Source: Basilea psittacipulmonis DSM 24701 (GTDB taxonomy: Bacteria > Pseudomonadota > Gammaproteobacteria > Burkholderiales > Burkholderiaceae_B). From it: a DNA stretch of 64,000 nucleotides. Below the pieces are notes generated by a model, which saw only the letters and a list, made by a program, of their open reading frames with translations, was not told the origin of the DNA and made no database searches. Numbering within the stretch: the stretch's first letter is position 1; each line of letters begins with the position of its first letter. Position numbers and translations under genes: made by a program. The DNA is taken from the NCBI RefSeq assembly GCF_000743945.1, contig NZ_CP009238.1, positions 1-64,000 on the forward strand. The letters are read 5' to 3'. Positions 50,993 to 59,793 of this stretch are shown in pieces.

Positions 50993-51848
50993 ATGAACAT
51001 CGTATTCGCTTCCGATAATAATTACGTAAATTATTTATCGATTTGCTTGTGTAGCATACTAGAAAACAATAAACACCACGCTATTAATTTTTATATATTG
51101 AGTCAAGGCATCAGTGAGGATGGCCAACGTCAATTAATGCGTGTAGTGAATGCGTATCCTGATAAGACGATTACCTTTATTCCAATTCCTATGGAAAAGT
51201 TTGTTGACTTTCCTATTACGATTGATTACATCTCTTTAGTCACTTATGCTCGTTTAGCCTTGGTTGATATTTTTGATTGGGGAGATGTAAACAAGCTTAT
51301 TTACTTGGATATCGATATTTTGGTTAATGGTGATTTAGGTCCATTGTGGAATATTGATTTAGGCGATCACGCGATAGGAGCTTGTTTGGATTCTTTTGTT
51401 GAATTTGAAATTCAACAAGATCAACATAAAGAAAAACTGGGGTTACGCTCGGATCATATTTATTTTAACGCAGGGGTATTGTTAATTAATCTGAAAAAAT
51501 GGCAAGAGATGAATGTTTTTAATCAAGCCATTCAGATATTAAAAGAAAAGAAAAACTTACTTCGATTCCAAGATCAGGACTTGTTAAACATAATTTTTAA
51601 AGATAGTCTTTATGTGATTAATCCTAGATTTAATTTTATGCCAAACATTAAACGTAGAATAAAAGATTATAAAAAGAAAAAAATAGACCATCTTAGTTCT
51701 TACGAACATGTAACGATGCCAATATCGATATTATGCAAAACTAGCAAAAGTTTCATTACAAACAGCTCAAACTTTTAAAGAGCGATGCAAATATTTTCTA
51801 AGAAGAAACATGAATTCATTAAAAGACTATTTTTATGGATTTCGATGA
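50993..51848 (+). pseudogene. GT8 glycosyltransferase A, internally deleted and frameshifted
   Basis: Begins as a GT8 galactosyl/glucosyltransferase of the LgtC type: MNIVFASDNNYVNYLSICL, LIYLDIDILVNGDLGPLW (DxD metal site) and FNAGVLLINLKKW. It is nearly identical to GT8 B (56616-57557) through YVINPRFNFM, then diverges. The frame stops at 51778 (about 261 residues). From 51732 another frame, YAKLAKVSLQTAQTFKERC to a TGA at 51848, looks like the true C-terminus. Compared with copy B, about 30 codons including the HYCGKRKPW motif (C-terminal metal ligand His and Lys-Pro-Trp) are missing, so this copy is probably inactive. The ATG 50993 matches the start of copy B. Confidence 0.75.
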
Positions 51849-51955
51849 TATTATTTTGTAGGCATCTTACTTAATTATATGAATTTGTAATTTTTCAACA
51901 TTCTAAATTAAAATTTTGGTATACGATAAGCGTATTGCCAAAAAAGGAAATATTT

Positions 51956-52732
51956 GTGAATCATCCAACTTTAGCCGTAGCATTGATTGTAAAAAATGAA
52001 GCGACACATTTAGCAGATTGCTTGAATTGTGTTAAAGACTGGGTTGATGAGATAGTCATTCTTGACTCGGGTAGCACAGATGCTACTGAACAGATTGCCA
52101 AGCAATTTGGTGCTAAGTTTTTTGTACATACTGATTGGCAAGGCTTCGGTAAACAGCGTCAATTAGCACAACAGTATGTTGCTTCAGAATGGGTATTATG
52201 GTTAGATGCGGATGAAAGAGTGACACCAGAACTCAAAGAACATATTATTCATATCATCCATCATGCTGACACAAAAACAGTTTATGAACTAAACCGACTG
52301 AGCATCGTATTTGGTAAGGAAATACGCCATAGTGGGTGGTATCCTGAGTATGTATTGCGCTTATTTCGTACTCAAGAGGCGGAATATAACGATGCTTTGG
52401 TACATGAAAAAGTAGAGATTCCTGATGGATTTGAAGTAAAAAAAACGAATGGAAATCTCTTACATTATACCTATGATGATTTGCATGAGTATTTGGTAAA
52501 ATCAGCTTTCTATGCCAAACTATGGGCAGAACAAAAATCATTAGAAGGTAAAAAAGCAGGTATTTTTTCTGCTATTACTCATGGCTTGGGAAGGTTTTTT
52601 AAGATGTACTTCATTAAAGCTGGTTTTTTAGATGGTAAGGTGGGGTTTGTATTGGCAGTGTTATTTGCACAATCAACTTTTTCAAAATATATCTATCTAT
52701 GGCTTAAAAATAAGGAAAAACAAGAAAGTTAA
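51956..52732 (+). CDS. GT2 glycosyltransferase, WaaE/KdtX-like
   Basis: 258 residues. Family 2 GT-A fold: [54 protein letters not shown] (DxD) and a conserved [15 protein letters not shown], as in the inner-core beta-1,4-glucosyltransferases WaaE/KdtX. GTG 51956 with AAGGAAA upstream is preferred over TTG 51935. A TATACGAT -10-like element lies nearby at 51920. No homopolymer tract, so it is probably always on and adds an inner-core sugar. Confidence 0.85.
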   Translation: MNHPTLAVALIVKNEATHLADCLNCVKDWVDEIVILDSGSTDATEQIAKQFGAKFFVHTDWQGFGKQRQLAQQYVASEWVLWLDADERVTPELKEHIIHIIHHADTKTVYELNRLSIVFGKEIRHSGWYPEYVLRLFRTQEAEYNDALVHEKVEIPDGFEVKKTNGNLLHYTYDDLHEYLVKSAFYAKLWAEQKSLEGKKAGIFSAITHGLGRFFKMYFIKAGFLDGKVGFVLAVLFAQSTFSKYIYLWLKNKEKQES

Positions 52733-52823
52733 AAGGATATTTGTACCATTCTTAGATTATAGACATGGTCGTATTGAAAGTTTTTTAGACTATAATGATG
52801 GATTATATTTTCGGCACGGGTTT

Positions 52824-53576
52824 ATGATGAAAATTACATTGGCAATTCCTACGTACAATCGATTATCTTTCATTAAGAGAGCAGCTGAGTCTTTAAAACA
52901 ATCTACAGATATTAGCAAAATAAATGTTAGAGTTTATGATGATTGTAGTACGGAATTTTCTGTTGATGAGTTGAAAAATCTTTTACCTTTTGCCAAAGAA
53001 ATTATTGTTAGAAATAAAAATTTAGGGGCGGACAACAACACCCGTCTAATGTACGAAGACTTTCTTAAAACAGAAGATGATATTCTGGTTAATGGAGACT
53101 CAGATTTAATCTATCGTCCTGGTTGGGTGGAGAAAATTCAAGAATTATTGCCAAAAACAGATGGTTTATTATCAATATATAATTCGAACTCTCATGAGTT
53201 CATAGATAATAATTTTGAACATGGAATGGGAATCAAAAAAGATGTAGGAGCGGCAGGGTGTGTCTTGTCCAGAAGGTTAGTTGAATATATTGTAAGTCAC
53301 ACTAATCAATGCACTAAAAATTTTGATTGGGTATTCCCGAAACTTTTGCAGGAAAATAATGTAAGATTATTTTGTACCGTTGAAAGTTATGTTCAACATA
53401 TTGGTATCACAAGAGGTTCTAATCAAATAGGATTAATGCATGCTATCGATTATGGACATCATTTTTTGGCAGGTAGCGAAGTTAATCAAAAAATTATTTC
53501 TGATTTGATATTAGAGTTAAATGCAACTCAAAAGGCTGAAACGACGTTTTGGGTGAATTTTAGTGAGAGAGCTTAA
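52824..53576 (+). CDS. GT2-like glycosyltransferase
   Basis: 250 residues with an N-terminal family 2 transferase domain: MMKITLAIPTYNRLSFIKRA, RVYDDCSTEFSVDEL, then LGADNNTRLMYEDF and DDILVNGDSDLIYRPGW where the Asp-x-Asp lies. The C-terminal half (GAAGCVLSRRLVEYI, VQHIGITRGSNQIG) follows the same fold. The ATG pair at 52824/52827 is the start; the reading frame extends upstream into the previous gene without a family match. No phase tract. Confidence 0.75.
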   Translation: MMKITLAIPTYNRLSFIKRAAESLKQSTDISKINVRVYDDCSTEFSVDELKNLLPFAKEIIVRNKNLGADNNTRLMYEDFLKTEDDILVNGDSDLIYRPGWVEKIQELLPKTDGLLSIYNSNSHEFIDNNFEHGMGIKKDVGAAGCVLSRRLVEYIVSHTNQCTKNFDWVFPKLLQENNVRLFCTVESYVQHIGITRGSNQIGLMHAIDYGHHFLAGSEVNQKIISDLILELNATQKAETTFWVNFSERA

Positions 53577-53775
53577 TAAAAAAATCGCAGTATGTTTTTT
53601 TGTGGTTGCGTCTAATGGTTAAGGTTGGAAATTGGTAAGGTATTAAAGTTATTGCCTTGAATTTCAAAAAAAATATTAAAAAACAAGATGTTAAATTTAC
53701 ATTGTATAACTTAGTAAAGTTTATTGATATGTGATATACTCTAAAGATAATAAAATAAAATTTAGGAGAAATATT

Positions 53776-54409
53776 TTGATTGCCCCCCCCCTTATCACTT
53801 CCGCAAATATTTGTTATTAGTCTAAAAAATTCATCTCGCAGAGAAGTAATAAAGAGTCGGTTAGATGTATTAAATATATCTTTTTCTTTTTTTGATGCAG
53901 TAAATGGTCGAGATTTGACAAAAGAAGATTTGGGTAAAGTGGATTATTCTTTTACAGTAAAAGAGTTTCATGTAAAAAAACCTCTGACATTGGGCGAGAT
54001 TGGTTGCGCCATGAGTCATATTCATCTCTATGAACATATGGTAAAGAATAGTATCGCAGAGGCGATTATTTTTGAAGATGATGCTATTGTTCCACATGAG
54101 TTTAAAAAAATTATTAGCACGGCATTAGCAAAAGTTCCTAGAAGAAAAGAGATTGTTTTTTTGGCACATGGAAAAGGCAATATTTGGCCAGTTAAAAGGA
54201 AACTTCCCGAACGTTATTCTTTAGTTCGTTATAGAGTGCCTTCTAAAAATTCTTTGAGATTCATAACAAAGACATCGGCGTATTACATTACCTTGGATGG
54301 AGCTAAAAAATTATTAAAACACGCTTATCCTATTAGGATGCCTTCTGACTTTTTAACAGGTCTTTTGCAAAGAAATAAATTAAATGCATATGGTATCGAG
54401 CCAGCATGA
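53776..54409 (+). CDS. GT25 glycosyltransferase B, phase-variable start and shortened C-terminus
   Basis: GT25-family: QIFVISLKNSSRREVIKSRL, LTLGEIGCAMSHIHLYEHM, EAIIFEDDAIVPHEF, FLAHGKGNIWPVKRKLPERY and ITKTSAYYITLDGAKKLL. A C9 tract (53783-53791) follows two TTG codons. TTG 53776, six bases after AGGAGA, is out of frame at C9; TTG 53780 is in frame (209 residues). C8 or C11 would put the first TTG in frame. Compared with copy C (57599), a small deletion at the 3-prime end gives an early TGA and removes about 16 residues (the CVFSGVQSEID part). Activity is uncertain. Confidence 0.8.
53783..53791 (+). repeat. C9 phase tract at the start of GT25 B
   Basis: Nine C immediately after the alternative TTG starts at 53776 and 53780, which are in different frames. 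Confidence 0.93.
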
Positions 54410-54621
54410 ACTCAATCTGAAATTAATTCCGTAGAGCAGAGAAAAGAATAGTTTTTTATGTTTGAATGTTCTTAATGAATTAATGAAAGGATGTGGAGAT
54501 TAAAGTAATAAAAAAAGATTTAATAACGCATAGAAAATGTCTTATTAATTTGAATAAAAAAGAAGTAAAAAATTTAATTTGGATGTATGATTAGACCTAT
54601 TTAAATAATAAGTATTGGAGT

Positions 54622-55614
54622 TTGTTTATATTATGCGTACCCCCCCCCCCATTCATATCGGTCATTATGCCGGCGTACAACGTTGAAAAATATATTGAAA
54701 AATCTATCAGAGCCGTGCTTGCGCAAACTTATCGGCATTTTGAATTAATTGTTATTGATGATGGTTCAAAAGACAATACTGGTAAAATTATCCAAAAATT
54801 GGCACTAGAAGACTCTCGTATTAAATTCATTGAAAATAAAAATAATAAAGGAATTGTGTGTACATTAAATATGGTAGTATCACAAGTAAAAGGTGATTAT
54901 ATTGCTCGAATGGATGCTGATGATATGGCTTATCCATTCTGGTTAGATACTATTGTATCTTGGATGGAGGAAAAACTGGACGTATTGATATGTGGTAGTG
55001 CAATGAAAGTTCATGCTGTAAATTCAATTTTGGAGGTACCTGAAACAAATTTAGATATTACTAGAAAATTTTTTATTAATTGCCCAATGTTGCATCCAAC
55101 TGTCTTAATTCGACCTAAGGTGTTTAAAGAATTTGGTTTGAAATATGATGATTATAAACATGCTGAAGATTATAAATTATGGTTTGAAATTTCAAAGAAA
55201 GGAAAATTAGCTAATCTTAGTATGCCATTAGTAGAATATAGGGTGCATGATACCCAAGTATCACGGACTTATTCTAATGAACAAAGAAACACAGCTAATA
55301 GAATTCGTAAAGAAGTCTGGGCTTATTATTTGCCAATTCTTTATCCATCATTGAAAATAGAACTTAATTTAACTTTTGATGATGCTAGAAAACTATATGA
55401 TTATTTTCGTCCAATATATTCACAGATGGAGGTTAAAGAAAAAGAATTTATACAAGAAATTATTTATATGTACTACATGTCGTTAATTCAGTATCGGTGG
55501 GTAGATTTGTTAAAATTCATTAAAATGTCACCTAAAGAAATACTTTCTAGACGTCAAGTCAAGAAAATCATTAAGAAATTTATTCGTTCACAGAAATATA
55601 AGCCTTTTTTGTAA
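54622..55614 (+). CDS. GT2 glycosyltransferase with C11 start tract, probably off
   Basis: About 325-330-residue family 2 transferase: ISVIMPAYNVEKYIEKSI, LIVIDDGSKDNTGKIIQ, YIARMDADDMAYPFWLD (DxD) and HAEDYKLWFEISKKGKLANL. The C11 tract (54640-54650) is just after ATG 54633, which is out of frame at this length; C10 or C13 would align it. A TTG at 54622 is in frame but sits one base from the GGAG, so is a poor start. Internal ATG at 54667 would lose the first strand. Expression in this state is doubtful. Confidence 0.82.
   Translation: MFILCVPPPPFISVIMPAYNVEKYIEKSIRAVLAQTYRHFELIVIDDGSKDNTGKIIQKLALEDSRIKFIENKNNKGIVCTLNMVVSQVKGDYIARMDADDMAYPFWLDTIVSWMEEKLDVLICGSAMKVHAVNSILEVPETNLDITRKFFINCPMLHPTVLIRPKVFKEFGLKYDDYKHAEDYKLWFEISKKGKLANLSMPLVEYRVHDTQVSRTYSNEQRNTANRIRKEVWAYYLPILYPSLKIELNLTFDDARKLYDYFRPIYSQMEVKEKEFIQEIIYMYYMSLIQYRWVDLLKFIKMSPKEILSRRQVKKIIKKFIRSQKYKPFL
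54640..54650 (+). repeat. C11 phase tract at the start of a GT2 gene
   Basis: Eleven C five bases after ATG 54633. Same length and placement as the tract of GT25 A. Confidence 0.95.
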
Positions 55615-55615
55615 T

Positions 55616-56565
55616 ATGGTTGTTAAGCAAGAGAAAAAAATTCATAGAACCAGCGATAATGTCGTTATTTGTGGCAATGGCCCTAGTTTAAAGGCCATTG
55701 ATTATGATCGATTGCCTGAAGATTATGACGTGTTCAGATGTAATCAATTTTATTTTGAAGATAGTTATTTTATAGGTAAAAAAGTTAAAGCAGCTTTTTT
55801 TACGCCACATGTTCTATGGAATCAGTATTTAACCGTACAAAAATTAATTAAAAATAAAGAATATGATATTGAGCATATTGTCGTTTCTTTATTTAATAAT
55901 CCTCTAGTTGAATCAAAAACATTAAAGGAAGAAATTTCATATTTGGTGGATGTTATTGATGGTTACAATGATTTTTTGTCTCGCTATCTAGATATAGATG
56001 CCATGTTAAGACGTTATGAACTATTTGAAAACAAAAGAATTACATCTGGCATTTATATGGTTATTGCAGCGATGGCCTGTGGATATAAAAATATTTATAT
56101 TGCAGGTATTGATTTTTATCAAGATGGTTTATATGCATTTGATACGGCGAAAACAAATATTTTAAATCTTTATCCAAACATCGATAAAAAAGAAGGAAAA
56201 GGGCAAATGCATTCTTTAAATTTTGATATGCAAATCATCCAATACTTGCGAGATCGTTACGATATTAATCTTTACAGTATTTGTCCTGATAGTTATTTGG
56301 CTCAACATATCCCTTTAAATGCTAATAAAAATCATATGGGGGGGGTATGTGCAAATTTAATATAGAGGAAAAGACAGGAGACTGGACAAAAGATATTATG
56401 TTATTGTCTGCAGACGTTAAATGGCGAATTAGAGAGTTATCTGACAACAATAGAGAAGTTAAAGAGCTCAAAAATAATAATATATATCAGAATATTTATT
56501 ACAAGTTGATTGTGGATTTGGTGAGGTTTCCACGTCTATATAAGCAATATATAAAAAAGAGGTAA
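55616..56565 (+). CDS. GT42 sialyltransferase B, phase-variable, interrupted at G8
   Basis: Paralogue of sialyltransferase A with the same motifs (ICGNGPSLKAIDYDRLP, KRITSGIYM, YIAGIDFYQDGLYAFD, MHSLNFD with the catalytic His199). A G8 tract at 56338-56345 shifts the frame after HMGGV, giving a stop at 56365 (249 residues). With G9 the frame would continue through CKFNIEEKTGDWTKDIM to 56565, with the membrane tail NIYYKLIVDLVRFPRLYKQY. All catalytic motifs precede the break, so the short form might fold but would lose membrane binding. The start follows the GT2 stop by one base. Confidence 0.88.
56338..56345 (+). repeat. G8 phase tract in sialyltransferase B (out of frame)
   Basis: Eight G at the same site as the G9 tract of copy A; one extra G restores the reading frame. 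Confidence 0.93.
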
Positions 56566-56615
56566 TGCAAGAATCAAAAAGGCATGTTAAAAGTACAAAT
56601 TTGGGATGTAATGTA

Positions 56616-57557
56616 ATGAACATCGTATTCGCTTCTGATAATAATTACGTAAATTATTTATCGATTTGTTTGTGTAGCATACTAGAAAACAATAAACACC
56701 ATACCATTAATTTTTATATATTGAGCCATGAGATTAGCGAAGATAGCCAACGTCAATTAATGCGTGTGGTCAATGCATATCCTGATAAGACGATTATGTT
56801 TATTCCTATTCCCATGGAAAAGTTCTCTAATTTTCCTATTACGATCGATTACATCTCTTTAGTAACCTATGCTCGTTTAGCCTTAGTTGATATATTTGAT
56901 TGGGGGAGGGTAGACAAACTTATTTATTTGGATATCGATATTTTAGTCAACGGTGATTTAGGTCCATTGTGGAATATTGAGTTAGCCGATCATGCTTTGG
57001 GGGCTTGTTTGGATTCTTTTGTTGAATTTGAAATTCAACAAGATCAACATAAAGAAAAACTGGGGTTATGCTCGGATCATATTTATTTTAACGCAGGGGT
57101 ATTATTAATTAATCTGAAAAAATGGCAAGAGATAAATGTTTTTAATCAAGCCATTCTGATATTAAAAGAAAAGAAAGACTTACTTAGATTCCAAGATCAA
57201 GACTTGTTAAACATAATTTTTAAAGATAGTCTTTATGTGATTAATCCTAGATTTAATTTTATGTTTGCATTGTTTAAGCGTTTAAAACAATTGAATGCTA
57301 AAGAAATAGATGCATTAAATACTCATGAAGAAGTAAAGAACCCTATTGTTATTTATCATTATTGTGGGAAAAGAAAACCATGGAATATTGAAGTAGGGAA
57401 AAAAGATTTATATGAAATAAAAGCTTCTTTGTATCAGCGTTATGCAGAAAAAATAGGGATGCTGAAATTTTGTAATAATACAAGAACCAGTATTTTGAAA
57501 AAAATAAAAATATGGATGAAATCTATTAAAATTTATTTTTTATTGGGGATTAGATAA
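56616..57557 (+). CDS. GT8 glycosyltransferase B (LgtC-like), intact
   Basis: 313-residue GT8 transferase: MNIVFASDNNYVNYLSICL, LVTYARLALVDIFDWG, LIYLDIDILVNGDLGPLW (DxD), FNAGVLLINLKKW, FQDQDLLNIIF, and the C-terminal metal/nucleotide motif HYCGKRKPW absent from copy A. LgtC-type enzymes add alpha-linked galactose to lipooligosaccharide. ATG 56616 corresponds to the start of copy A; an upstream in-frame ATG at 56565 overlaps the sialyltransferase stop and would add 17 residues. The tail is Lys-rich, suiting membrane contact. Confidence 0.87.
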   Translation: MNIVFASDNNYVNYLSICLCSILENNKHHTINFYILSHEISEDSQRQLMRVVNAYPDKTIMFIPIPMEKFSNFPITIDYISLVTYARLALVDIFDWGRVDKLIYLDIDILVNGDLGPLWNIELADHALGACLDSFVEFEIQQDQHKEKLGLCSDHIYFNAGVLLINLKKWQEINVFNQAILILKEKKDLLRFQDQDLLNIIFKDSLYVINPRFNFMFALFKRLKQLNAKEIDALNTHEEVKNPIVIYHYCGKRKPWNIEVGKKDLYEIKASLYQRYAEKIGMLKFCNNTRTSILKKIKIWMKSIKIYFLLGIR

Positions 57558-57598
57558 CTAAATGAATCTTTAAATGCTGATGTTTATGGAGTGTTCTT

Positions 57599-58279
57599 GT
57601 GATTACCCCCCCCCTACCACAACTATTTGTTATTAGTCTAAAAAACTCATCTCGCAGAGAAGTAATAAAGAGTCGATTAGATGCATTAAATATATCTTTT
57701 TCATTTTTTGATGCAGTAAATGGTAAGGCATTAACTGAAGATGAATTATCTCAAGTGGATTTTTCGTTTTATACCAATGAAATAAAATCAAAGAAACCGC
57801 TAACTTTAGGTGAGGTTGGTTGTGCCATGAGTCACATTAACCTTTATGAATACATAGTAAAGAACGGTATTGCAGAAGCGATTATCTTTGAAGATGATGC
57901 TATTGTTCCGCATGAGTTTAAAAAAATTATAAGCACAGCATTAGCAAAAGTCCCTAAAAGAAAAGAGATTGTTTTTTTTGCACATGGAAAAGGCAATATT
58001 TGGCCTGTTAAAAAGAAACTCCCTGAGCGTTACTATTTGGTTCGTTATAGAATACCTTCTAGAAATTCATTGAGGTTTATAACAAATACGTCAGCCTATT
58101 ATATTACTTTGGAAGGTGCGAAAAAGCTGTTAAAACAGGCTTATCCAATTAGGATGCCAGCAGATTATTTAACAGGCCTTTTACAAAGAAATAAATTAAA
58201 AGCATATGGTATCGAGCCGTCATGTGTTTTTTCAGGGGTTCAGTCTGAAATTGACAATATGGAAAAAAGAATAAGGTGA
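57599..58279 (+). CDS. GT25 glycosyltransferase C, phase-variable, readable
   Basis: 226-residue GT25-family enzyme, close paralogue of copy B: QLFVISLKNSSRREVIKSRL, LTLGEVGCAMSHINLYEYI, EAIIFEDDAIVPHEF, FAHGKGNIWPVKKKLPERY, YGIEPSCVFSGVQSEIDNM. The GTG start at 57599 has GGAG seven bases upstream and is followed by a C9 tract (57606-57614) that is in frame here. The complete C-terminus makes this the best-preserved GT25 gene of the cluster. Last gene of the plus-strand glycan run. Confidence 0.88.
   Translation: MITPPLPQLFVISLKNSSRREVIKSRLDALNISFSFFDAVNGKALTEDELSQVDFSFYTNEIKSKKPLTLGEVGCAMSHINLYEYIVKNGIAEAIIFEDDAIVPHEFKKIISTALAKVPKRKEIVFFAHGKGNIWPVKKKLPERYYLVRYRIPSRNSLRFITNTSAYYITLEGAKKLLKQAYPIRMPADYLTGLLQRNKLKAYGIEPSCVFSGVQSEIDNMEKRIR
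57606..57614 (+). repeat. C9 phase tract at the start of GT25 C (readable)
   Basis: Nine C directly after GTG ATT A; in frame from the GTG start. Confidence 0.95.
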
Positions 58280-58304
58280 TATCTTTCCCCCATATTTATT
58301 ACAA

Positions 58305-58745
58305 TCAATCAAACACCAATTGATCCAACCCTAAGTGGTGCATGATTTCACGTATAAAAACAAGCAATACCACAGACAAATGATGGCGTAATAGTGGCAC
58401 AAACTGGTCGTGTGGGTGTTCGATACTCATCGCAACATTATTGAACGCTTGTTCTACTTGTTCACGAGTAAGCTGTTTGAGGTTATCCACGTCCATCACC
58501 GTTTTAAACAAATTTAATCCCTCTGCACTTTGGTTGAGCAACGTGTTTGCATGGACGTGTTTGAGTTCGGTCATGTGTGTTTCGAGGAACTCTTCAATTT
58601 CATAGATCAATGTTTCAATCTCGAAGAATGAGGCACTGGGCTGTTTTAGATGGTAATACAGAGGTTTTAAATCGAGTCTTAAATTAAGGCTTTCTGCTTT
58701 GATCATCAAAACATCTTGTTGTACATTCAATGTAATCGGTTTCAT
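58305..58745 (-). CDS. Protein of unknown function
   Basis: 146 residues from ATG 58745, which has GGAG seven bases upstream. No recognised family. Mostly helical in pattern (LKPLYYHLKQPSASFFEIETLIYEIEEFLETHM and a later HDQFVPLLRHHLSVVLLVFIREIMHHLGLDQ), soluble, slightly acidic. It starts only a few bases after the DODA remnant, as part of the same minus-strand unit. Confidence 0.6.
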   Translation of the reverse strand: MKPITLNVQQDVLMIKAESLNLRLDLKPLYYHLKQPSASFFEIETLIYEIEEFLETHMTELKHVHANTLLNQSAEGLNLFKTVMDVDNLKQLTREQVEQAFNNVAMSIEHPHDQFVPLLRHHLSVVLLVFIREIMHHLGLDQLVFD

Positions 58746-58747
58746 GT

Positions 58748-59002
58748 TCAACTCCACAAAAAACTGGTCATGGACAAAGAGGCCATTTCGTAGTGACGGT
58801 TAAAGATATGCAACTTATCTGTTTGAGCAGACGCACCTAAGCAGTAGATCAATGGATAAAAATGTTCTGGTGTGGGAGCGGCATAAGAAGCCAAAGGATG
58901 TTGGCGATAATGCAATAGCTCCTCGATATGTTGCGTGAGGGTATCATTCTGAATCGCATGCATGGGGCTGCCATGTCCGATAAATAATACAGGTGCTTTC
59001 AT
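58748..59002 (-). pseudogene. ygiD: Remnant of a DODA-type extradiol dioxygenase (YgiD family) with a large internal deletion
   Basis: Encodes the N-terminus of a 4,5-DOPA dioxygenase-like protein (MKAPVLFIGHGSPMHAIQN) joined in frame directly to its C-terminus (PTPEHFYPLIYCLGASAQ and EMASLSMTSFLW). The usual protein is about 260 residues; this product is 84. About 180 residues in the middle are gone, including the metal-binding histidines of the SAHW region and the later catalytic His. The frame is open and starts properly, but the product cannot be a working dioxygenase. Confidence 0.82.
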
Positions 59003-59341
59003 ATGCTTTCCTTTATTTAAAACACTATCATAATGATCGCTTGCTTAAAAATAAAGTCAAAAAACTGAAAACAATTTTTAGTAAAGTTAAAGAATCAAAG
59101 TGGTAGAGGGATGATAATTGAATACAATAGTGATGGTTGGTGAGTGGTGTGTTAGAACGAGTGAAAAACGGTTTCTGTTGTCGTTGTGTCAAGGTCTTCA
59201 ATATAAATACGGATTTACTTTAATCACTCCCTATGATAAGGTAGATAGTGTCTCGTACGTTTTATTAATCAGCTAAGGGTTGAAGGAATTAAAGCTTAAA
59301 AAGTTAGTCTTATAAGTGGTGCTTTTTTACGATGAGGGGGA
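59003..59341. other. Intergenic region before the Panacea gene
   Basis: About 340 AT-rich bases between divergent genes. No repeat or recognisable promoter pair beyond generic AT-rich elements. Confidence 0.4.
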
Positions 59342-59791
59342 ATGATGTTAACTTGTTATGATGTGGCTAAGTATTTTTTGTCATTATGTAACGATGACGA
59401 AAGTGGCGATTTGATTTCTAATTTAAAAATCCAAAAACTAGTGTATTACGCACAAGGATTTTCTTTGGCTATCCATAACAAACCTCTTTTTCAAGAAAAA
59501 ATTCAAGCTTGGATGCATGGTCCAGTGGTTCCCGATTTATACAATAAATATAAAAAATATGAAAATGGGGCTTTACCTACTACGGATTTAAATATAGATT
59601 TCGATAAATTTTCTGTTGAAGAGAAAAAACTACTTGATGATGTTTATGATGTCTACGGTCAGTTTTCTGCTTGGAAGTTAAGAAATATGACTCATGACGA
59701 AATGCCATGGAAAAGTACCTATCAGCTAGGTAAAAGTAATGAAATTTCTAATGAAGTGTTAAAAGAATATTTTCTTACCTTAACTGAGTGA
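59342..59791 (+). CDS. Panacea-domain (DUF4065, SocA/GepA-like) antitoxin
   Basis: 149-residue single Panacea domain: TCYDVAKYFLSLCN, LISNLKIQKLVYYAQGFSLAI, ENKPLF-like segment then IQAWMHGPVVPDLYNKYKKY and DVYGQFSAWKLRNMTHDEMPW. The KIQKLVYYAQGF and AWxxGPVVPxLYxxY pattern is diagnostic. Panacea proteins act as antitoxins paired with diverse toxins, and relatives also occur in phages. AGGGGG lies right before two adjacent ATG codons (59342 and 59345); the second has better spacing. The next gene, three bases downstream, is the probable toxin. Confidence 0.9.
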   Translation: MMLTCYDVAKYFLSLCNDDESGDLISNLKIQKLVYYAQGFSLAIHNKPLFQEKIQAWMHGPVVPDLYNKYKKYENGALPTTDLNIDFDKFSVEEKKLLDDVYDVYGQFSAWKLRNMTHDEMPWKSTYQLGKSNEISNEVLKEYFLTLTE

Positions 59792-59793
59792 TA

